Source: Pseudomonas capeferrum (GTDB lineage: Bacteria > Pseudomonadota > Gammaproteobacteria > Pseudomonadales > Pseudomonadaceae). From it: a DNA stretch of 64,000 nt. The DNA lies in the NCBI RefSeq assembly GCF_013523055.1, contig NZ_JAAMQM010000001.1, positions 62,001 to 126,000 on the forward strand, read 5' to 3'. A program made the position numbers and the translations under genes. Position 1 is the first letter of the stretch; each line of letters begins with the position of its first letter. Of the stretch, positions 35,015-44,567 are shown in pieces. The notes under the pieces were generated by a model that saw only the letters and a program-made list of their open reading frames with translations, was not told the DNA's origin and did no database searches.

Positions 35015-37210
35015 ATGGCGAAATGGCTCCAAGGCGGCATGATGGCCGAACGCATTCGCGCGCATGATTGGTCGATCAGTGCGCTGGGCCCTCTCGAAAG
35101 CTGGCCAGACGTGCTCAAGACTACCGTGGCGTTGTGCCTGGCCTCGCGTTTCCCCCAGGCAATCCTGTGGGGGCCTGATCTGATCACCCTGCACAACGAT
35201 GCGTTTTCCGAAATGCTGGGCAGCAAGCCCTCAGCCATAGGACGCCCCTTCAGGGACGTCTGGCAGGAGGCCTGGACCGACCTCGAGGCCATGGCGGAGC
35301 AGGCCATGACCGGCGAGGAGGTATTCATTCAGGACTTTCCCCTGCTCATCGAGCGTGGCGGCAGCCCGGAACGGGCCTATTTCACTTTCTGCTACAGCCC
35401 GATCCGCGACTTGGACGGCAAGGTCGTGGGGATGCTGGATACCGTCACGGAAACCACGTCCAGTGTCGTCGCCAATCAGCGCCTGAATTTTCTCGACAGG
35501 CTGGGCCGTACGCTGACGACCGTGACCGAGCCGGACAGGATCATGGCCATCACCACGCGCATGCTCGGTGAGCATTTGAACCTGTCCAGCTGCGCCTATG
35601 CGGTCATGGACGCCGATGAAGATGGCTTCACTGTCTGTGGCGACTGGACCGTCCCAGGTTCACCCCCTCTCGTCGGCCAGTACCGACTGGCCGATTTCGG
35701 TCAACTGGCCTTGACCCGCCTGCGTTCCGGCCAGGTGCTGGAGATCATCGACGGCCCGAGGCAGCTGCCCGCGCGTGACGCGGCCACCTTCGAGACCATC
35801 GGCACGGCGGCGACCTTGTGCATACCGCTGATCAAGGAGGGTCGCCTGACCGCGCTGATGGCCATCAACGACAAGCGACCGCGCGCCTGGTCGGCTTACG
35901 AACAGGCCTTGATCGGCGAGGTCACCGAGCGGTGCTGGGCGCATATCCAGCGGCTGCAGTCGCATAATGCCGTTCGCGAGGCGATGGCCGCCCTGGAAGC
36001 GCTCAATGCCAACCTGGAACAGCGCGTCGACGAACGCACCGAGCAACTGCTGCACACCGAAGCGGTGCTGCGCCAAACACAGAAGCTCGAGGCCATCGGC
36101 CAACTGACCGGTGGCGTGGCTCACGACTTCAATAACCTGCTGACCATCATCCGTTCCTCGATCCACTTTCTGCAGAGTCCCAACCTGGACGAGACACGGC
36201 GTGCGCGCTATCTCAAGACGATCGCCGACACCGTCGACCGTGGCGTCAAGCTGACCGGCCAGTTGCTCGCCTTCGCTCGGCGCCAGGCCTTGAGCCCGCA
36301 GGTATTCGAAGCGGGGCCGCGACTAGAGGCGATCACCGACATGCTCGACACGGCCACGGGCGCGCGCATCCAGGTCAGCCTGGAGGTGCCAACCACGCCG
36401 TGCCATATTCGCGCGGACCTGGGGCAGTTGGAGACCGCCGTGATCAATATGGTCATCAATGGCCGAGATGCCACGGCAGGCAGCGCCACCTTGCGCTTGT
36501 GCCTGCACGGCGACCAGGACATGCCACCGCTGCGGGGACACCCAGGCCAGGCCGGGCCCTTCGCGGCGATTTCGGTCATCGACGAGGGCGTCGGCATAGC
36601 GCCCGAGCTGCTCGATCGGATCTTCGACCCTTTCTTCACCACCAAGCCTGCCGGCCAGGGCACCGGTCTGGGCCTTTCCCAGGTCTTCGGTTTCGCCAAG
36701 CAGTCCGGGGGCGACGTGCAGGTCACCAGCGTCGAAGGCCAGGGCACGACCTTCACCCTTTACCTGCCCCAGGTGGCAGCCGAAGTCGAAGAAGAAACGA
36801 CGCGCCCGCCGGCCAATGCCCGTCAGCAGGCGGAAGCGGCGAAGCGGCGGATCCTGGTGGTCGAAGATAACCGAGACGTCGGCGGTTTCGCGGTGCAGAT
36901 CCTCAAGGAACATGGCTACCAGATCAGCTGGGTACATTGTGCCGAAGACGCCCTGGCGCAGCTGGAGCACTCCACGGTGGAGTATCACGCGGTGTTCTCC
37001 GACGTGAGGATGCCTGGCATGGGCGGCCTGGCGCTGGCCCATACCCTGCGCCAGACACGAGCGGACCTGCCGGTGGTCCTGACGTCCGGTTACAGCGAAG
37101 CCATCGCCGAGGGCGGCCACCAAGGTTTCGAGTTCATTGCCAAACCCTATTCCGCCGAGCAGCTCCGGCATGCGCTGGAGAAGGTGCTGCAGAGCCCTGG
37201 AGATCGGTAG
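35015..37210 (+). CDS. Hybrid sensor histidine kinase/response regulator (PAS-GAF-HisKA-HATPase-REC)
   Basis: A 731-residue soluble hybrid kinase. A PAS-like N-terminal domain (about 30-145; ILWGPDLITLHNDAF), a GAF domain (165-315), a short coiled coil (about 325-355), HisKA with the phospho-accepting His near 370 (GGVAHDFNNLL), HATPase (MVINGRDATAG, DEGVGIAPE, GTGLGLSQ) and a C-terminal REC with acceptor Asp near 663 (FSDVRMPGMGG). No TM segment is seen, so a cytoplasmic signal, perhaps light or redox, is sensed. It converges on a paralogue, with 21 bases between the stops. Confidence 0.92.
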   Translation: MAKWLQGGMMAERIRAHDWSISALGPLESWPDVLKTTVALCLASRFPQAILWGPDLITLHNDAFSEMLGSKPSAIGRPFRDVWQEAWTDLEAMAEQAMTGEEVFIQDFPLLIERGGSPERAYFTFCYSPIRDLDGKVVGMLDTVTETTSSVVANQRLNFLDRLGRTLTTVTEPDRIMAITTRMLGEHLNLSSCAYAVMDADEDGFTVCGDWTVPGSPPLVGQYRLADFGQLALTRLRSGQVLEIIDGPRQLPARDAATFETIGTAATLCIPLIKEGRLTALMAINDKRPRAWSAYEQALIGEVTERCWAHIQRLQSHNAVREAMAALEALNANLEQRVDERTEQLLHTEAVLRQTQKLEAIGQLTGGVAHDFNNLLTIIRSSIHFLQSPNLDETRRARYLKTIADTVDRGVKLTGQLLAFARRQALSPQVFEAGPRLEAITDMLDTATGARIQVSLEVPTTPCHIRADLGQLETAVINMVINGRDATAGSATLRLCLHGDQDMPPLRGHPGQAGPFAAISVIDEGVGIAPELLDRIFDPFFTTKPAGQGTGLGLSQVFGFAKQSGGDVQVTSVEGQGTTFTLYLPQVAAEVEEETTRPPANARQQAEAAKRRILVVEDNRDVGGFAVQILKEHGYQISWVHCAEDALAQLEHSTVEYHAVFSDVRMPGMGGLALAHTLRQTRADLPVVLTSGYSEAIAEGGHQGFEFIAKPYSAEQLRHALEKVLQSPGDR

Positions 37211-37231
37211 CGCGCGCCGCTTCGCAGTGCC

Positions 37232-39796
37232 TCACGCCACCGTCGACAACAGCTGCGCCAGGCTTTGCGCCAGTTCCGCTCGCCGAAATGGCTTGCGCAG
37301 CACTTCGAAGCCCTGCAACTCAAGAGGCGTGAGATTGGCGTAACCCGTGATGATGAGCACCGGCAGGCCGGCGTGGCTTTGCCGCAGACTCTGGGCGAAC
37401 TGGGCGCCCGTCATATCGTTCATGATGTGGTCGGTCACCAGGATGTCCACCACCAGCCCGGTATCGATCAAGGCCTGGGCCGCCGCCGCGCTGGACGCTT
37501 CGGTCACCTCGTAGCCCAGGTCGCGCAACTGCAGGCCGGTGGCATGACGGACGATGTCTTCGTCGTCCACCAGCAACACGTGTGTCGAATGCCGGGGAGG
37601 CGGTGCCGGCGAAACCTCATCTATCGGTGCGTGCGCCGGGCCGTCGCTGGCGGGCAGCCAGATCGTCGCCTGGGTGCCCTGCCCGGGTGTCGAGTCGACG
37701 CTGAGGCCACCGCCCGATTGCGCCGCCAGGCCTTGTACCATGGACAGTCCCAGGCCCGTGCCCTTGCCGCCGCGCTTGGTCGAATAGAACGGCTCCATGC
37801 AACGTTTGAGCACCTCTTCGCTCATGCCGGTGCCGCTGTCGCCGACCTGCAACCAGACTTGCCGGTCCGACCCCAGGCCCTTGGGCTGCGGTTCGCTACT
37901 CACGTCGGTGTCCGCGCGCAGGGTCAGCCGGCCACTGTTGGCCATCGCATCGCGAGCGTTGACCACCAGGTTGAGGATGGCCAGCTCCAGCTGGTGCGGA
38001 TCTACCACCACCGCGGGCAGATTCGGATCGATCTCGACGATGATCTCGATGCCTGGGCCCAGGGAGCGCGCCATCAGTTCGTGCATGTCGGCCACCAAGG
38101 CCGCCAGCGATACCGCCTGGGGCTTGAGGGTCTGGCGACGGGCGAAGCTGAGCAGGCGTCCGACCAGGTTCCGGGCGCGGTCGGCCGCCTGCAGCGCGCT
38201 GTCGATGAGTTTGGCGGAGCGCTCGCCTTCCTGTCGGCGCCGGACCAGTTCCAAGGTGGTAATGATGGGGGTGAGCATGTTGTTGAAGTCGTGGGCGATC
38301 CCGCCGGAAAGCTGGCCGATCATTTCCATCCTGCGCGCTTCGTGCAACTGCAGGATGGACGCTTCTCGCTGCTCGAGCATGGCCGCCACCCGTTCCTCGA
38401 GGCTTTCGCTAAGCGTAACCAGCTCGGCCTCGGCCTGGATCCTGGCCGTGATATCGATACTCACGCAGAGCATCCCCGACAGGCGTCCGTGTTCATGGAC
38501 CAGCGGGGTGATCTGCGATTGCACCCATACCTGGCTACCGTCCGGCCGCCGATAACGCTGGGTCAGCTCGCTCGGTTCGTCAACCGCGACCCGCCGAGCG
38601 TCGGGAGTCAGGTCCACGGGAACGTCGGGCAAGCGGGTACCGATCAGAGCTGCGCGAGGCCGTCCGACCATCTCGCAATAGCGGTCGTTGACTCGCGTGA
38701 TGTTCCACCAGCGGTCACACAGGGCAATACCCGCGCTGGCCTGCTCGAACATCGCCGACAGCTGCATCGAACTGGTCCTCAACGTATGCTGGTCGCGAGC
38801 GTGGGTCATGGCCGCCCAGACCTGCTTGGCGCTTTCCTCAAGCAACAGGCGCTCGTCGTCGGTGACCCTATGCGAAGGCTGAAAATGTACGCCGAGCAAC
38901 GCCTCCAGGCGATCCGAGCGCAGTATCGGTACATGCAGAGTGGCCGCTGTGCGGAGCGAGGAAGCACAGCCCGATCGCACGCGACCTTGCGCATCCAGCT
39001 TGCCATCGTCCATGCCGGATACGACGCTACGCCCCATCGACAGATCCGTTCGCGCGTCATCGCCCAGCGCCTGGTAGGCATGATCGCCGATCATCGAAGT
39101 AGCCTCGTTGCTCCATTCGTGCCCTATCCGAAAGGCTGTTCCATTGCCGAGGTCTTCGCCGAAGAATACCCGTGAGGCGCCCAGTTCCCTGCCCAGTCGC
39201 TGGGTGGCGTAGGTTTCGATCCGCGCGGAATCGCCCAGGGTCGGCAGCGCCTGTCCGAGTTCGAGCAGAAAGGCCTGACGGCGCTGGTAGCGTACACGCT
39301 CGGTGGTCTCGGTGACGATGCACAGCACCCCGGCAACCTCGCCATCGGCCTCGCGAACGGCCGAATAGGACACATCGAAATAGGCCGTCTCACCCTGTCC
39401 ATGGCGCTCTATATAGAAGGGCCGATCCTTGGCCGAGAACGTCTCGCCCGTTTCGCGCACATTGCGCAGCAAGGGCTCGAGGTCATCCCAAAGCTCGCTC
39501 CAGTTTTCCACCGCCGACCGGCCCAGCGCGCGGGGATGCTTGGCTCCGATGGTCGGTGCGTAGGTGTCGTTGTACAACGCTACGTACTGCGGCCCCCAGA
39601 ACAGCACGATCTGCGCCTGGGAGGGCAAAAGCATGCCCATGAGTATCTTGAGGCTGGGCGACCAGTCCTGCGGTGCCCCCAGGTGCGAATCCGCCCAGTC
39701 CCGGGTGCGCAGCAATGTACCGATCGACCCGCCATTGAGCAGGAAACCCAATTGGCCACGCGGCGTCCCAGCGTCGTTGTCCTGAAGTGATGTCAT
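37232..39796 (-). CDS. Hybrid sensor histidine kinase/response regulator (PAS-GAF-PAS-HisKA-HATPase-REC)
   Basis: An 854-residue cytoplasmic hybrid kinase that resembles the convergent neighbour: the same N-terminal PAS-like domain (LFWGPQYVALYNDTYAPTIG), a GAF domain with LHVPILRSDRLEALLGVHF, an extra PAS domain (SAGIALCDRWWNITRVNDRYCEMVGR), HisKA (GGIAHDFNNML), HATPase (VVNARDAMANSG, GTGLGLSM) and REC (LVTDHIMNDMTG with acceptor Asp). All phosphotransfer residues appear present. The ATG at 39796 and an in-frame GTG at 39826 are both possible starts; neither has a strong ribosome-binding site. Confidence 0.92.
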   Translation of the reverse strand: MTSLQDNDAGTPRGQLGFLLNGGSIGTLLRTRDWADSHLGAPQDWSPSLKILMGMLLPSQAQIVLFWGPQYVALYNDTYAPTIGAKHPRALGRSAVENWSELWDDLEPLLRNVRETGETFSAKDRPFYIERHGQGETAYFDVSYSAVREADGEVAGVLCIVTETTERVRYQRRQAFLLELGQALPTLGDSARIETYATQRLGRELGASRVFFGEDLGNGTAFRIGHEWSNEATSMIGDHAYQALGDDARTDLSMGRSVVSGMDDGKLDAQGRVRSGCASSLRTAATLHVPILRSDRLEALLGVHFQPSHRVTDDERLLLEESAKQVWAAMTHARDQHTLRTSSMQLSAMFEQASAGIALCDRWWNITRVNDRYCEMVGRPRAALIGTRLPDVPVDLTPDARRVAVDEPSELTQRYRRPDGSQVWVQSQITPLVHEHGRLSGMLCVSIDITARIQAEAELVTLSESLEERVAAMLEQREASILQLHEARRMEMIGQLSGGIAHDFNNMLTPIITTLELVRRRQEGERSAKLIDSALQAADRARNLVGRLLSFARRQTLKPQAVSLAALVADMHELMARSLGPGIEIIVEIDPNLPAVVVDPHQLELAILNLVVNARDAMANSGRLTLRADTDVSSEPQPKGLGSDRQVWLQVGDSGTGMSEEVLKRCMEPFYSTKRGGKGTGLGLSMVQGLAAQSGGGLSVDSTPGQGTQATIWLPASDGPAHAPIDEVSPAPPPRHSTHVLLVDDEDIVRHATGLQLRDLGYEVTEASSAAAAQALIDTGLVVDILVTDHIMNDMTGAQFAQSLRQSHAGLPVLIITGYANLTPLELQGFEVLRKPFRRAELAQSLAQLLSTVA

Positions 39797-40023
39797 GTCT
39801 TGCCGGCTATCAGTCCCTTGGCGCACAGGCGCCCGTCACTGATAGGAGGGCCGGCACAAGCAGTCGTTCCGCCTAAATGCAATGTTTCTCACGGCTGATC
39901 GAGCGGTGGACCGGAAGGGCTCGAGTGGCGGCGCGGCTAGCGGTGCCTGGAGGGAGTCGAACCTCACGACATGCACCCGTCGGCCACCGCGCACCCGTCG
40001 GAACGGCCCTATCCCCCACCAGC

Positions 40024-41343
40024 TCAAAGGTTGTATGCGCGCTCATCATGCTCCGCGAGGTCCAGCCCCTGCTCTTCCACCTCGCGAGAGGCTCGCAGGC
40101 CGATCGTATGCCTGATCGCGCCCAGGATCGCCCAGCTCATCACGAAGCAATAGACGAAGGTGAACGCCACGCCCTTGAGCTGCACCAGCAACTGCGTCAG
40201 CGGTTGCACGCCATCCACATAGCCGCCCAGCGACGGTGCGGCGAATACACCAGTAAGCAGCGCACCGACGATCCCGCCCACCCCGTGCAGGCCGAACACG
40301 TCCAGACTGTCGTCATAGCCCAGTTTCCGTTTCAAGCGGGTCACGGCGAAGAAGCACAGGGCGCCGGTCAACAGTCCGATGGCCAGGGCGCCCAAGGGCC
40401 CTACGTAGGCGCAGGCTGGGGTGATCCCGACCAATCCGGCCAAGGCTCCGGAGGCTGCTCCGAGCGCGGTGGGTCGCCCGTGCAGGAGCCTTTCGCTGAT
40501 CAGCCAGCCGACGATACCCGCGCAGGCGGCGATCATGGTGGCAAGCATGACGATACCCGCGCCGGCATCGGCGGCGAGGCCCGAGCCGACGTTGAAGCCG
40601 AACCAGCCGACCCACAGCAGCCCGGCGCCAACCAGCGTGAGGCCGAGGTTGTGCGGCGGCATGGCGGTCTGCGGATAGCCCTTGCGCTTGCCCAGCATCA
40701 GCGCGGCGGCCAGGGCGGCAACGCCCGAGTTGATGTGCACCGCCGTGCCTCCGGCAAAATCCAGCACGCCCCAATTGACCATGAGCGCGCCTGGCCCGCC
40801 CCAGACCATGTGCGCGATGGGCGCGTAGACCAGGGTGAACCACGCCGCCATGAACAGCAGCGCCGCGTTGAATTTCATGCGTTCGGCAAAACCGCCGGCG
40901 ATCAGCGCAGGCGTGATGATGGCGAAGGTCAGCTGGAAGACCGCGAAGACGCCTTCCGGAATGCTGCCGACCAGGCTGTCGGCACGGATGTCTAGCATCA
41001 GTGCCTTGTCCAGGCTGCCAACGAAGCTGTTGAAGGTAAGCTGCCCCTCCACCATGCCGCGGGTATCGACCACCAGGCTGTAGCCGTACAGCACCCAGAG
41101 AATTCCGATGATCCCGGCCACGGCGAACAGCTGGGTGAAGACCGAGAGAAAGTTCTTGGCCCGCACCATGCCGCCGTAGAACAGTGCAAGGCCAGGGATG
41201 CACATCATCAGCACGAACATGGCGGCGCAGATCATCCAGGCGGTGTTGCCGGTGTCCAGGCTCGGCTCGGCGGCGTGGACCAAGGGTGCGAGGGCGAACA
41301 AGGGGACTGCCAAGGCAAGGCGTGACAGCGGTCGAAGCGTCAT
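40024..41343 (-). CDS. amtB: AmtB-type ammonium/methylammonium transporter
   Basis: A 439-residue Amt protein with a cleavable N-terminal signal (LALAVPLFALAPLVHA) and eleven TM helices. The twin pore histidines appear in GGTAVHINSG and DVFGLHGVGG; the family segment FYGGMVRAKN and FGFNVGSG are present. It takes up ammonium and, in this family, methylammonium. Here it follows the gmaS-mgsABC genes in the same direction, so a role in methylamine use is likely. TGGAG lies eight bases before the start. A terminator-like hairpin separates it from mgsC, and no glnK gene is adjacent. Confidence 0.92.
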   Translation of the reverse strand: MTLRPLSRLALAVPLFALAPLVHAAEPSLDTGNTAWMICAAMFVLMMCIPGLALFYGGMVRAKNFLSVFTQLFAVAGIIGILWVLYGYSLVVDTRGMVEGQLTFNSFVGSLDKALMLDIRADSLVGSIPEGVFAVFQLTFAIITPALIAGGFAERMKFNAALLFMAAWFTLVYAPIAHMVWGGPGALMVNWGVLDFAGGTAVHINSGVAALAAALMLGKRKGYPQTAMPPHNLGLTLVGAGLLWVGWFGFNVGSGLAADAGAGIVMLATMIAACAGIVGWLISERLLHGRPTALGAASGALAGLVGITPACAYVGPLGALAIGLLTGALCFFAVTRLKRKLGYDDSLDVFGLHGVGGIVGALLTGVFAAPSLGGYVDGVQPLTQLLVQLKGVAFTFVYCFVMSWAILGAIRHTIGLRASREVEEQGLDLAEHDERAYNL

Positions 41344-41421
41344 GGGCTTACTCCAGGTCGATGTTCGATGCACGAATGCCTGCAGGTCCGCGCCTGCCCT
41401 GGCTGTGCGGCGTATCGGGAA

Positions 41422-41446
41422 AACCGCCGACATCGGTCGGCGGTCG
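41422..41446 (-). terminator. Rho-independent terminator candidate between mgsC and amtB
   Basis: On the minus strand ACCGCCGA (41446-41439) pairs with TCGGCGGT (41432-41425) around a six-base loop and is followed by TTTTC. It lies eight bases after the mgsC stop codon and 79 bases before amtB, so transcription from gmaS may be reduced before amtB. Confidence 0.65.
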
Positions 41447-41453
41447 GGATCAC

Positions 41454-42779
41454 TCAGTACTGCGCTTGCCCAGGTACCCAGTTGGTGCCGGCCAGCGGTA
41501 CCCGCGCCATGGCGGCGGCTTCGACGGTCAGGGCCACCAGGTCCTCGGGATCGAGGTTGTGCAGGTGCGACTTGCCGCAAGCGCGAGCCATGGTCTGGGC
41601 CTCCAGGACCAACACACGCAAATAGTTGGCCAGGCGGCGGCCGGCCTCCTGCGGATCGAGGCGCTTGGCCAGCTCCGGATCCTGGGTGGTGATACCGGCG
41701 GGGTCGCGACCGTTCTGCCAATCGTCGTAGAAGCCAGCGGCCGAGCCGATCTTCTTCAGCTCCTCGTCGAGCCGTGGGTGGTTGTCGCCCAGCGCGATCA
41801 GCGCGGCGGTGCCGATGGCGACGGCGTCAGCGCCCAGGGCCATGGCCTTGGCGACGTCGGCGCCGTTACGGATACCGCCGGAGACGATCAGCTGGACCTT
41901 GCGGTGCATGCCCATCTCTTGCAACGCCTGCACAGCCTGGGGGATGGCGGGCAGGATCGGGATGCCGACGTGCTCGATGAACACTTCCTGAGTGGCCGCG
42001 GTACCGCCTTGCATGCCGTCGAGCACGATCACATCGGCGCCGGCCTTTACCGCCAGCTTGACGTCATAGTAGGGACGGCTGGCGCCGATCTTGACGTAGA
42101 TCGGTTTCTCCCAGTCAGTGATCTCGCGCAGCTCGGCGATCTTGATGGCCAGGTCGTCCGGGCCGGTCCAGTCCGGATGGCGGCAGGCACTGCGCTGATC
42201 GACACCGATCGGCAAGGTCCGCATGCCAGCGACACGCTCGGTGACCTTCATGCCCAGCAGCATGCCGCCGCCGCCCGGCTTGGCGCCCTGCCCCAGGACG
42301 ATCTCGATGGCATCGGCCTTGCGCAGGTCATCCGGGTTCATGCCATAGCGCGACGGCAGGTACTGGTACACCAGGTGCTGGGACTGACCGCGCTCCTCCG
42401 GGGTCATGCCGCCATCGCCGGTGGTGGTGCTGGTACCGGCGATGCTGGCGCCACGACCCAGGGCCTCCTTGGCATTGGCCGATAGCGCCCCGAAGCTCAT
42501 GCCGGCGATGGTCACCGGAATCTTCAGGTGGATCGGCTTCTTGGCGAAGCGGTTGCCCAGGACGACGTCGGTGCCGCATTTCTCCCGGTAACCTTCCAGT
42601 GGGTAACGCGAGACGCTGGCGCCCAGCAGCAACAGGTCATCGAAGTGCGGGACACGGCGCTTGGTGCCGCCACCGCGGATGTCGTAGATGCCGGTCTCGG
42701 CGGCGCGCTGGATTTCCTGGATGGTCAGGCGATCGAAGGTGGCCGATTCGCGCAGCACGGGTGGGGTTTTTTCGCTCAT
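41454..42779 (-). CDS. mgsC: N-methylglutamate synthase subunit C (FMN-binding glutamate synthase-like)
   Basis: A 441-residue protein matching the FMN-binding, TIM-barrel synthase domain of glutamate synthase large subunits: PVTIAGMSFGALSANAKEAL, TSTTTGDGGMTPEER, GQGAKPGGGGMLLG, DVIVLDGMQGGTAATQ and VSGGIRNGADVAKAMALGADAVAIGTAAL. In free-standing form (also called GlxD) next to mgsA and mgsB it is the catalytic C subunit of N-methylglutamate synthase. GAGGAG lies six bases upstream of the start. It ends the four-gene minus-strand group. Confidence 0.88.
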   Translation of the reverse strand: MSEKTPPVLRESATFDRLTIQEIQRAAETGIYDIRGGGTKRRVPHFDDLLLLGASVSRYPLEGYREKCGTDVVLGNRFAKKPIHLKIPVTIAGMSFGALSANAKEALGRGASIAGTSTTTGDGGMTPEERGQSQHLVYQYLPSRYGMNPDDLRKADAIEIVLGQGAKPGGGGMLLGMKVTERVAGMRTLPIGVDQRSACRHPDWTGPDDLAIKIAELREITDWEKPIYVKIGASRPYYDVKLAVKAGADVIVLDGMQGGTAATQEVFIEHVGIPILPAIPQAVQALQEMGMHRKVQLIVSGGIRNGADVAKAMALGADAVAIGTAALIALGDNHPRLDEELKKIGSAAGFYDDWQNGRDPAGITTQDPELAKRLDPQEAGRRLANYLRVLVLEAQTMARACGKSHLHNLDPEDLVALTVEAAAMARVPLAGTNWVPGQAQY

Positions 42780-42834
42780 GTGAAGCTCCTCGAATTCGGG
42801 ATCTGGACGCGACCTAGGGCTGCGTCGAGGGGAA

Positions 42835-43509
42835 TCAGTACGCCGAGGCGTTGTCGACCTTGAAGTTGTAGAGCTGACGGGCCGAGCCATAACGCTTGAA
42901 GCTGGCCGGGTCCTCGTCGAATCCCGCGCGGTCCAGCAGCCCCTTGAGCTCTTCGAGATGCTCGGCGCGCATGTCTTTTTCGACGCAGTCGGAGCCCAGC
43001 GACTGGACCGATCCCTTGACGTAGATGCGCACTTCGTAGAGCGAATCGCCCAGGGCGTCGCCGGCATCGCCGCAGACCACCAGACGCCCGGCCTGGCCCA
43101 TGAAACAGCTCATGTGGCCGATGCTGCCGCCGACGACGATGTCCACGCCCTTCATCGAGATCCCGCAGCGCGCCCCGGCGTCGCCCTCGATCACCAGCAG
43201 ACCGCCATGCGCCGTGGCGCCCGCGGCCTGGGACGCGCTGCCCTTGATCCGCACCGAGCCGGACATCATGTTTTCCGCCACCCCGACACCGACGTTGCCG
43301 TGCACCGTGACGCTGGCTTTCTGGTTCATGCCCGCGCAGTAGTAGCCGGCGTGCCCTTCGATCTCGACGGACACGGACTGATTGATACCCACGGCCAGAT
43401 TGTGCTTGCCGTCTGGTCGGGCGACGCGCCATTCACGGTCCTGGACGTCGTCGTGCAAGGCCTGGTTGAGTTCGCGCACCGAGGCGCTGGATAGATCGAT
43501 GGTCTTCAT
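42835..43509 (-). CDS. mgsB: N-methylglutamate synthase subunit B (GXGXG domain)
   Basis: A 224-residue protein of right-handed beta-helix GXGXG type, as in the C-terminal domain of glutamate synthase: NLAVGINQSVSVEIEGHAGYYCAGMNQ, VTVHGNVGVGVAENMMSGSV-type repeats and VVGGSIGHMSCFMGQAG. Each turn repeats a G-x-G pattern. In the split enzyme (GlxC/MgsB) it has a structural role between amidotransferase and synthase subunits. The start is the ATG at 43509; it lies 27 bases after mgsA and 55 bases before mgsC, suggesting one transcript. Confidence 0.87.
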   Translation of the reverse strand: MKTIDLSSASVRELNQALHDDVQDREWRVARPDGKHNLAVGINQSVSVEIEGHAGYYCAGMNQKASVTVHGNVGVGVAENMMSGSVRIKGSASQAAGATAHGGLLVIEGDAGARCGISMKGVDIVVGGSIGHMSCFMGQAGRLVVCGDAGDALGDSLYEVRIYVKGSVQSLGSDCVEKDMRAEHLEELKGLLDRAGFDEDPASFKRYGSARQLYNFKVDNASAY

Positions 43510-43536
43510 GTTGTTCTCCAGATGCGAGTCGACGGA

Positions 43537-44442
43537 TCAGGCGCTCTCGCGCTCCCAGACGTACAAGGTGGCGGGCGCGGGCTCCCAGACGCGCGCCTTG
43601 TCGATGCCTGGCAGGCTGGCCAGGGCCTGGTATTCCGAGGCCATGGCCACGTAGTCGTCGGTTTCGGCCAGCACCGCGGGCTTGCAGGCGATCGGGTCGC
43701 GGATCACCGCAAATCCGTTGCGCGTGCCGATGGCAAAGGTGAAGAAACCGTCCAGGTCTTCCAGGGCGCCATCCAGTGCCTGGGCCAGGGTATCGCCCTG
43801 CCGCAGGCGCCAGGTGAGGTACCCGGCGGCGACCTCGGTGTCGTTGTCGGTCTCGAAAGTGATGCCCTCGCGCTTGAGCTCCTGGCGCAGGCGGAAGTGA
43901 TTGGACAGCGAGCCGTTGTGCACCAGGCACAGGTCGGCGCCGGTGGAGAACGGGTGGCTGCCTTCCATGGTCACCGCGCTTTCGGTCGCCATGCGGGTGT
44001 GCCCGATGATGTGGCTGCCCTTCATGCCGGCCAGGCCGAAGCGCTGGGAGATTTCCTCTGGCAGCCCCATGCCCTTGAGGATTTCGATGCTTTGTCCGGC
44101 ACTCATGATGCGGACGTCGGGCGCCAGTTCCACGAGGGCTTCACGGGCCGATTCCTCGCTGCAATGGGCCTTGAGAACCGCGGCGCTGGCATTCTGGAAC
44201 CAATCCAGCGAGCAACCCAGGCGAGCTTCCATGTCGCCCATCAATGCCGCCCAGGGATAGCCGGTCTCGCCGGCCTGCAAGGTCAGCTTGATCCAGCCAT
44301 CGGCGACTTCGTCGCCATAGATGGCGAAGCCCGCGCTGTCCGGGCCGCGGTCGGTCATGGCCTGGAGCATGGGTTCGAAGAGCTTGCCGAGCTGGCTTTC
44401 CAGCGCCGGCTTCTTCAGGTACAGACCTACGATTCCACACAT
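43537..44442 (-). CDS. mgsA: N-methylglutamate synthase subunit A (class II glutamine amidotransferase)
   Basis: A 301-residue N-terminal-nucleophile amidotransferase. MCGIVGLYLKK places the catalytic Cys at position 2 after Met removal. RGPDSAGFAIYG, GHTRMATESAVTMEGSHPF and LVHNGSLSNH are the conserved class II motifs. In N-methylglutamate synthase this subunit (GlxB type) takes the gamma-glutamyl-methylamide and passes the amine to the synthase subunit. The start is the ATG at 44442, 126 bases downstream of gmaS, with which it is probably co-transcribed. Confidence 0.88.
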   Translation of the reverse strand: MCGIVGLYLKKPALESQLGKLFEPMLQAMTDRGPDSAGFAIYGDEVADGWIKLTLQAGETGYPWAALMGDMEARLGCSLDWFQNASAAVLKAHCSEESAREALVELAPDVRIMSAGQSIEILKGMGLPEEISQRFGLAGMKGSHIIGHTRMATESAVTMEGSHPFSTGADLCLVHNGSLSNHFRLRQELKREGITFETDNDTEVAAGYLTWRLRQGDTLAQALDGALEDLDGFFTFAIGTRNGFAVIRDPIACKPAVLAETDDYVAMASEYQALASLPGIDKARVWEPAPATLYVWERESA

Positions 44443-44567
44443 AAAAAGGGCCTCACTCTGTTCGTCAGTTGTCAGCTTCAGGCTGCCAACTGCAAGTTGT
44501 CCGGGTAGGACGGGTTCGTTGGCGCCGCGCGCAGGCTTTCCAGAAGCCGACGGCGCGGACCCGTGGC

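Noticed and set aside
39930..40010. tRNA-like T-arm (minus strand AGGTTCGACTCCC) with two 11-base direct repeats GCACCCGTCGG at 39973 and 39991
   Set aside because: The stem flanking the T-loop does not pair properly, and no D-arm, anticodon arm, acceptor stem or CCA end could be found upstream or downstream.
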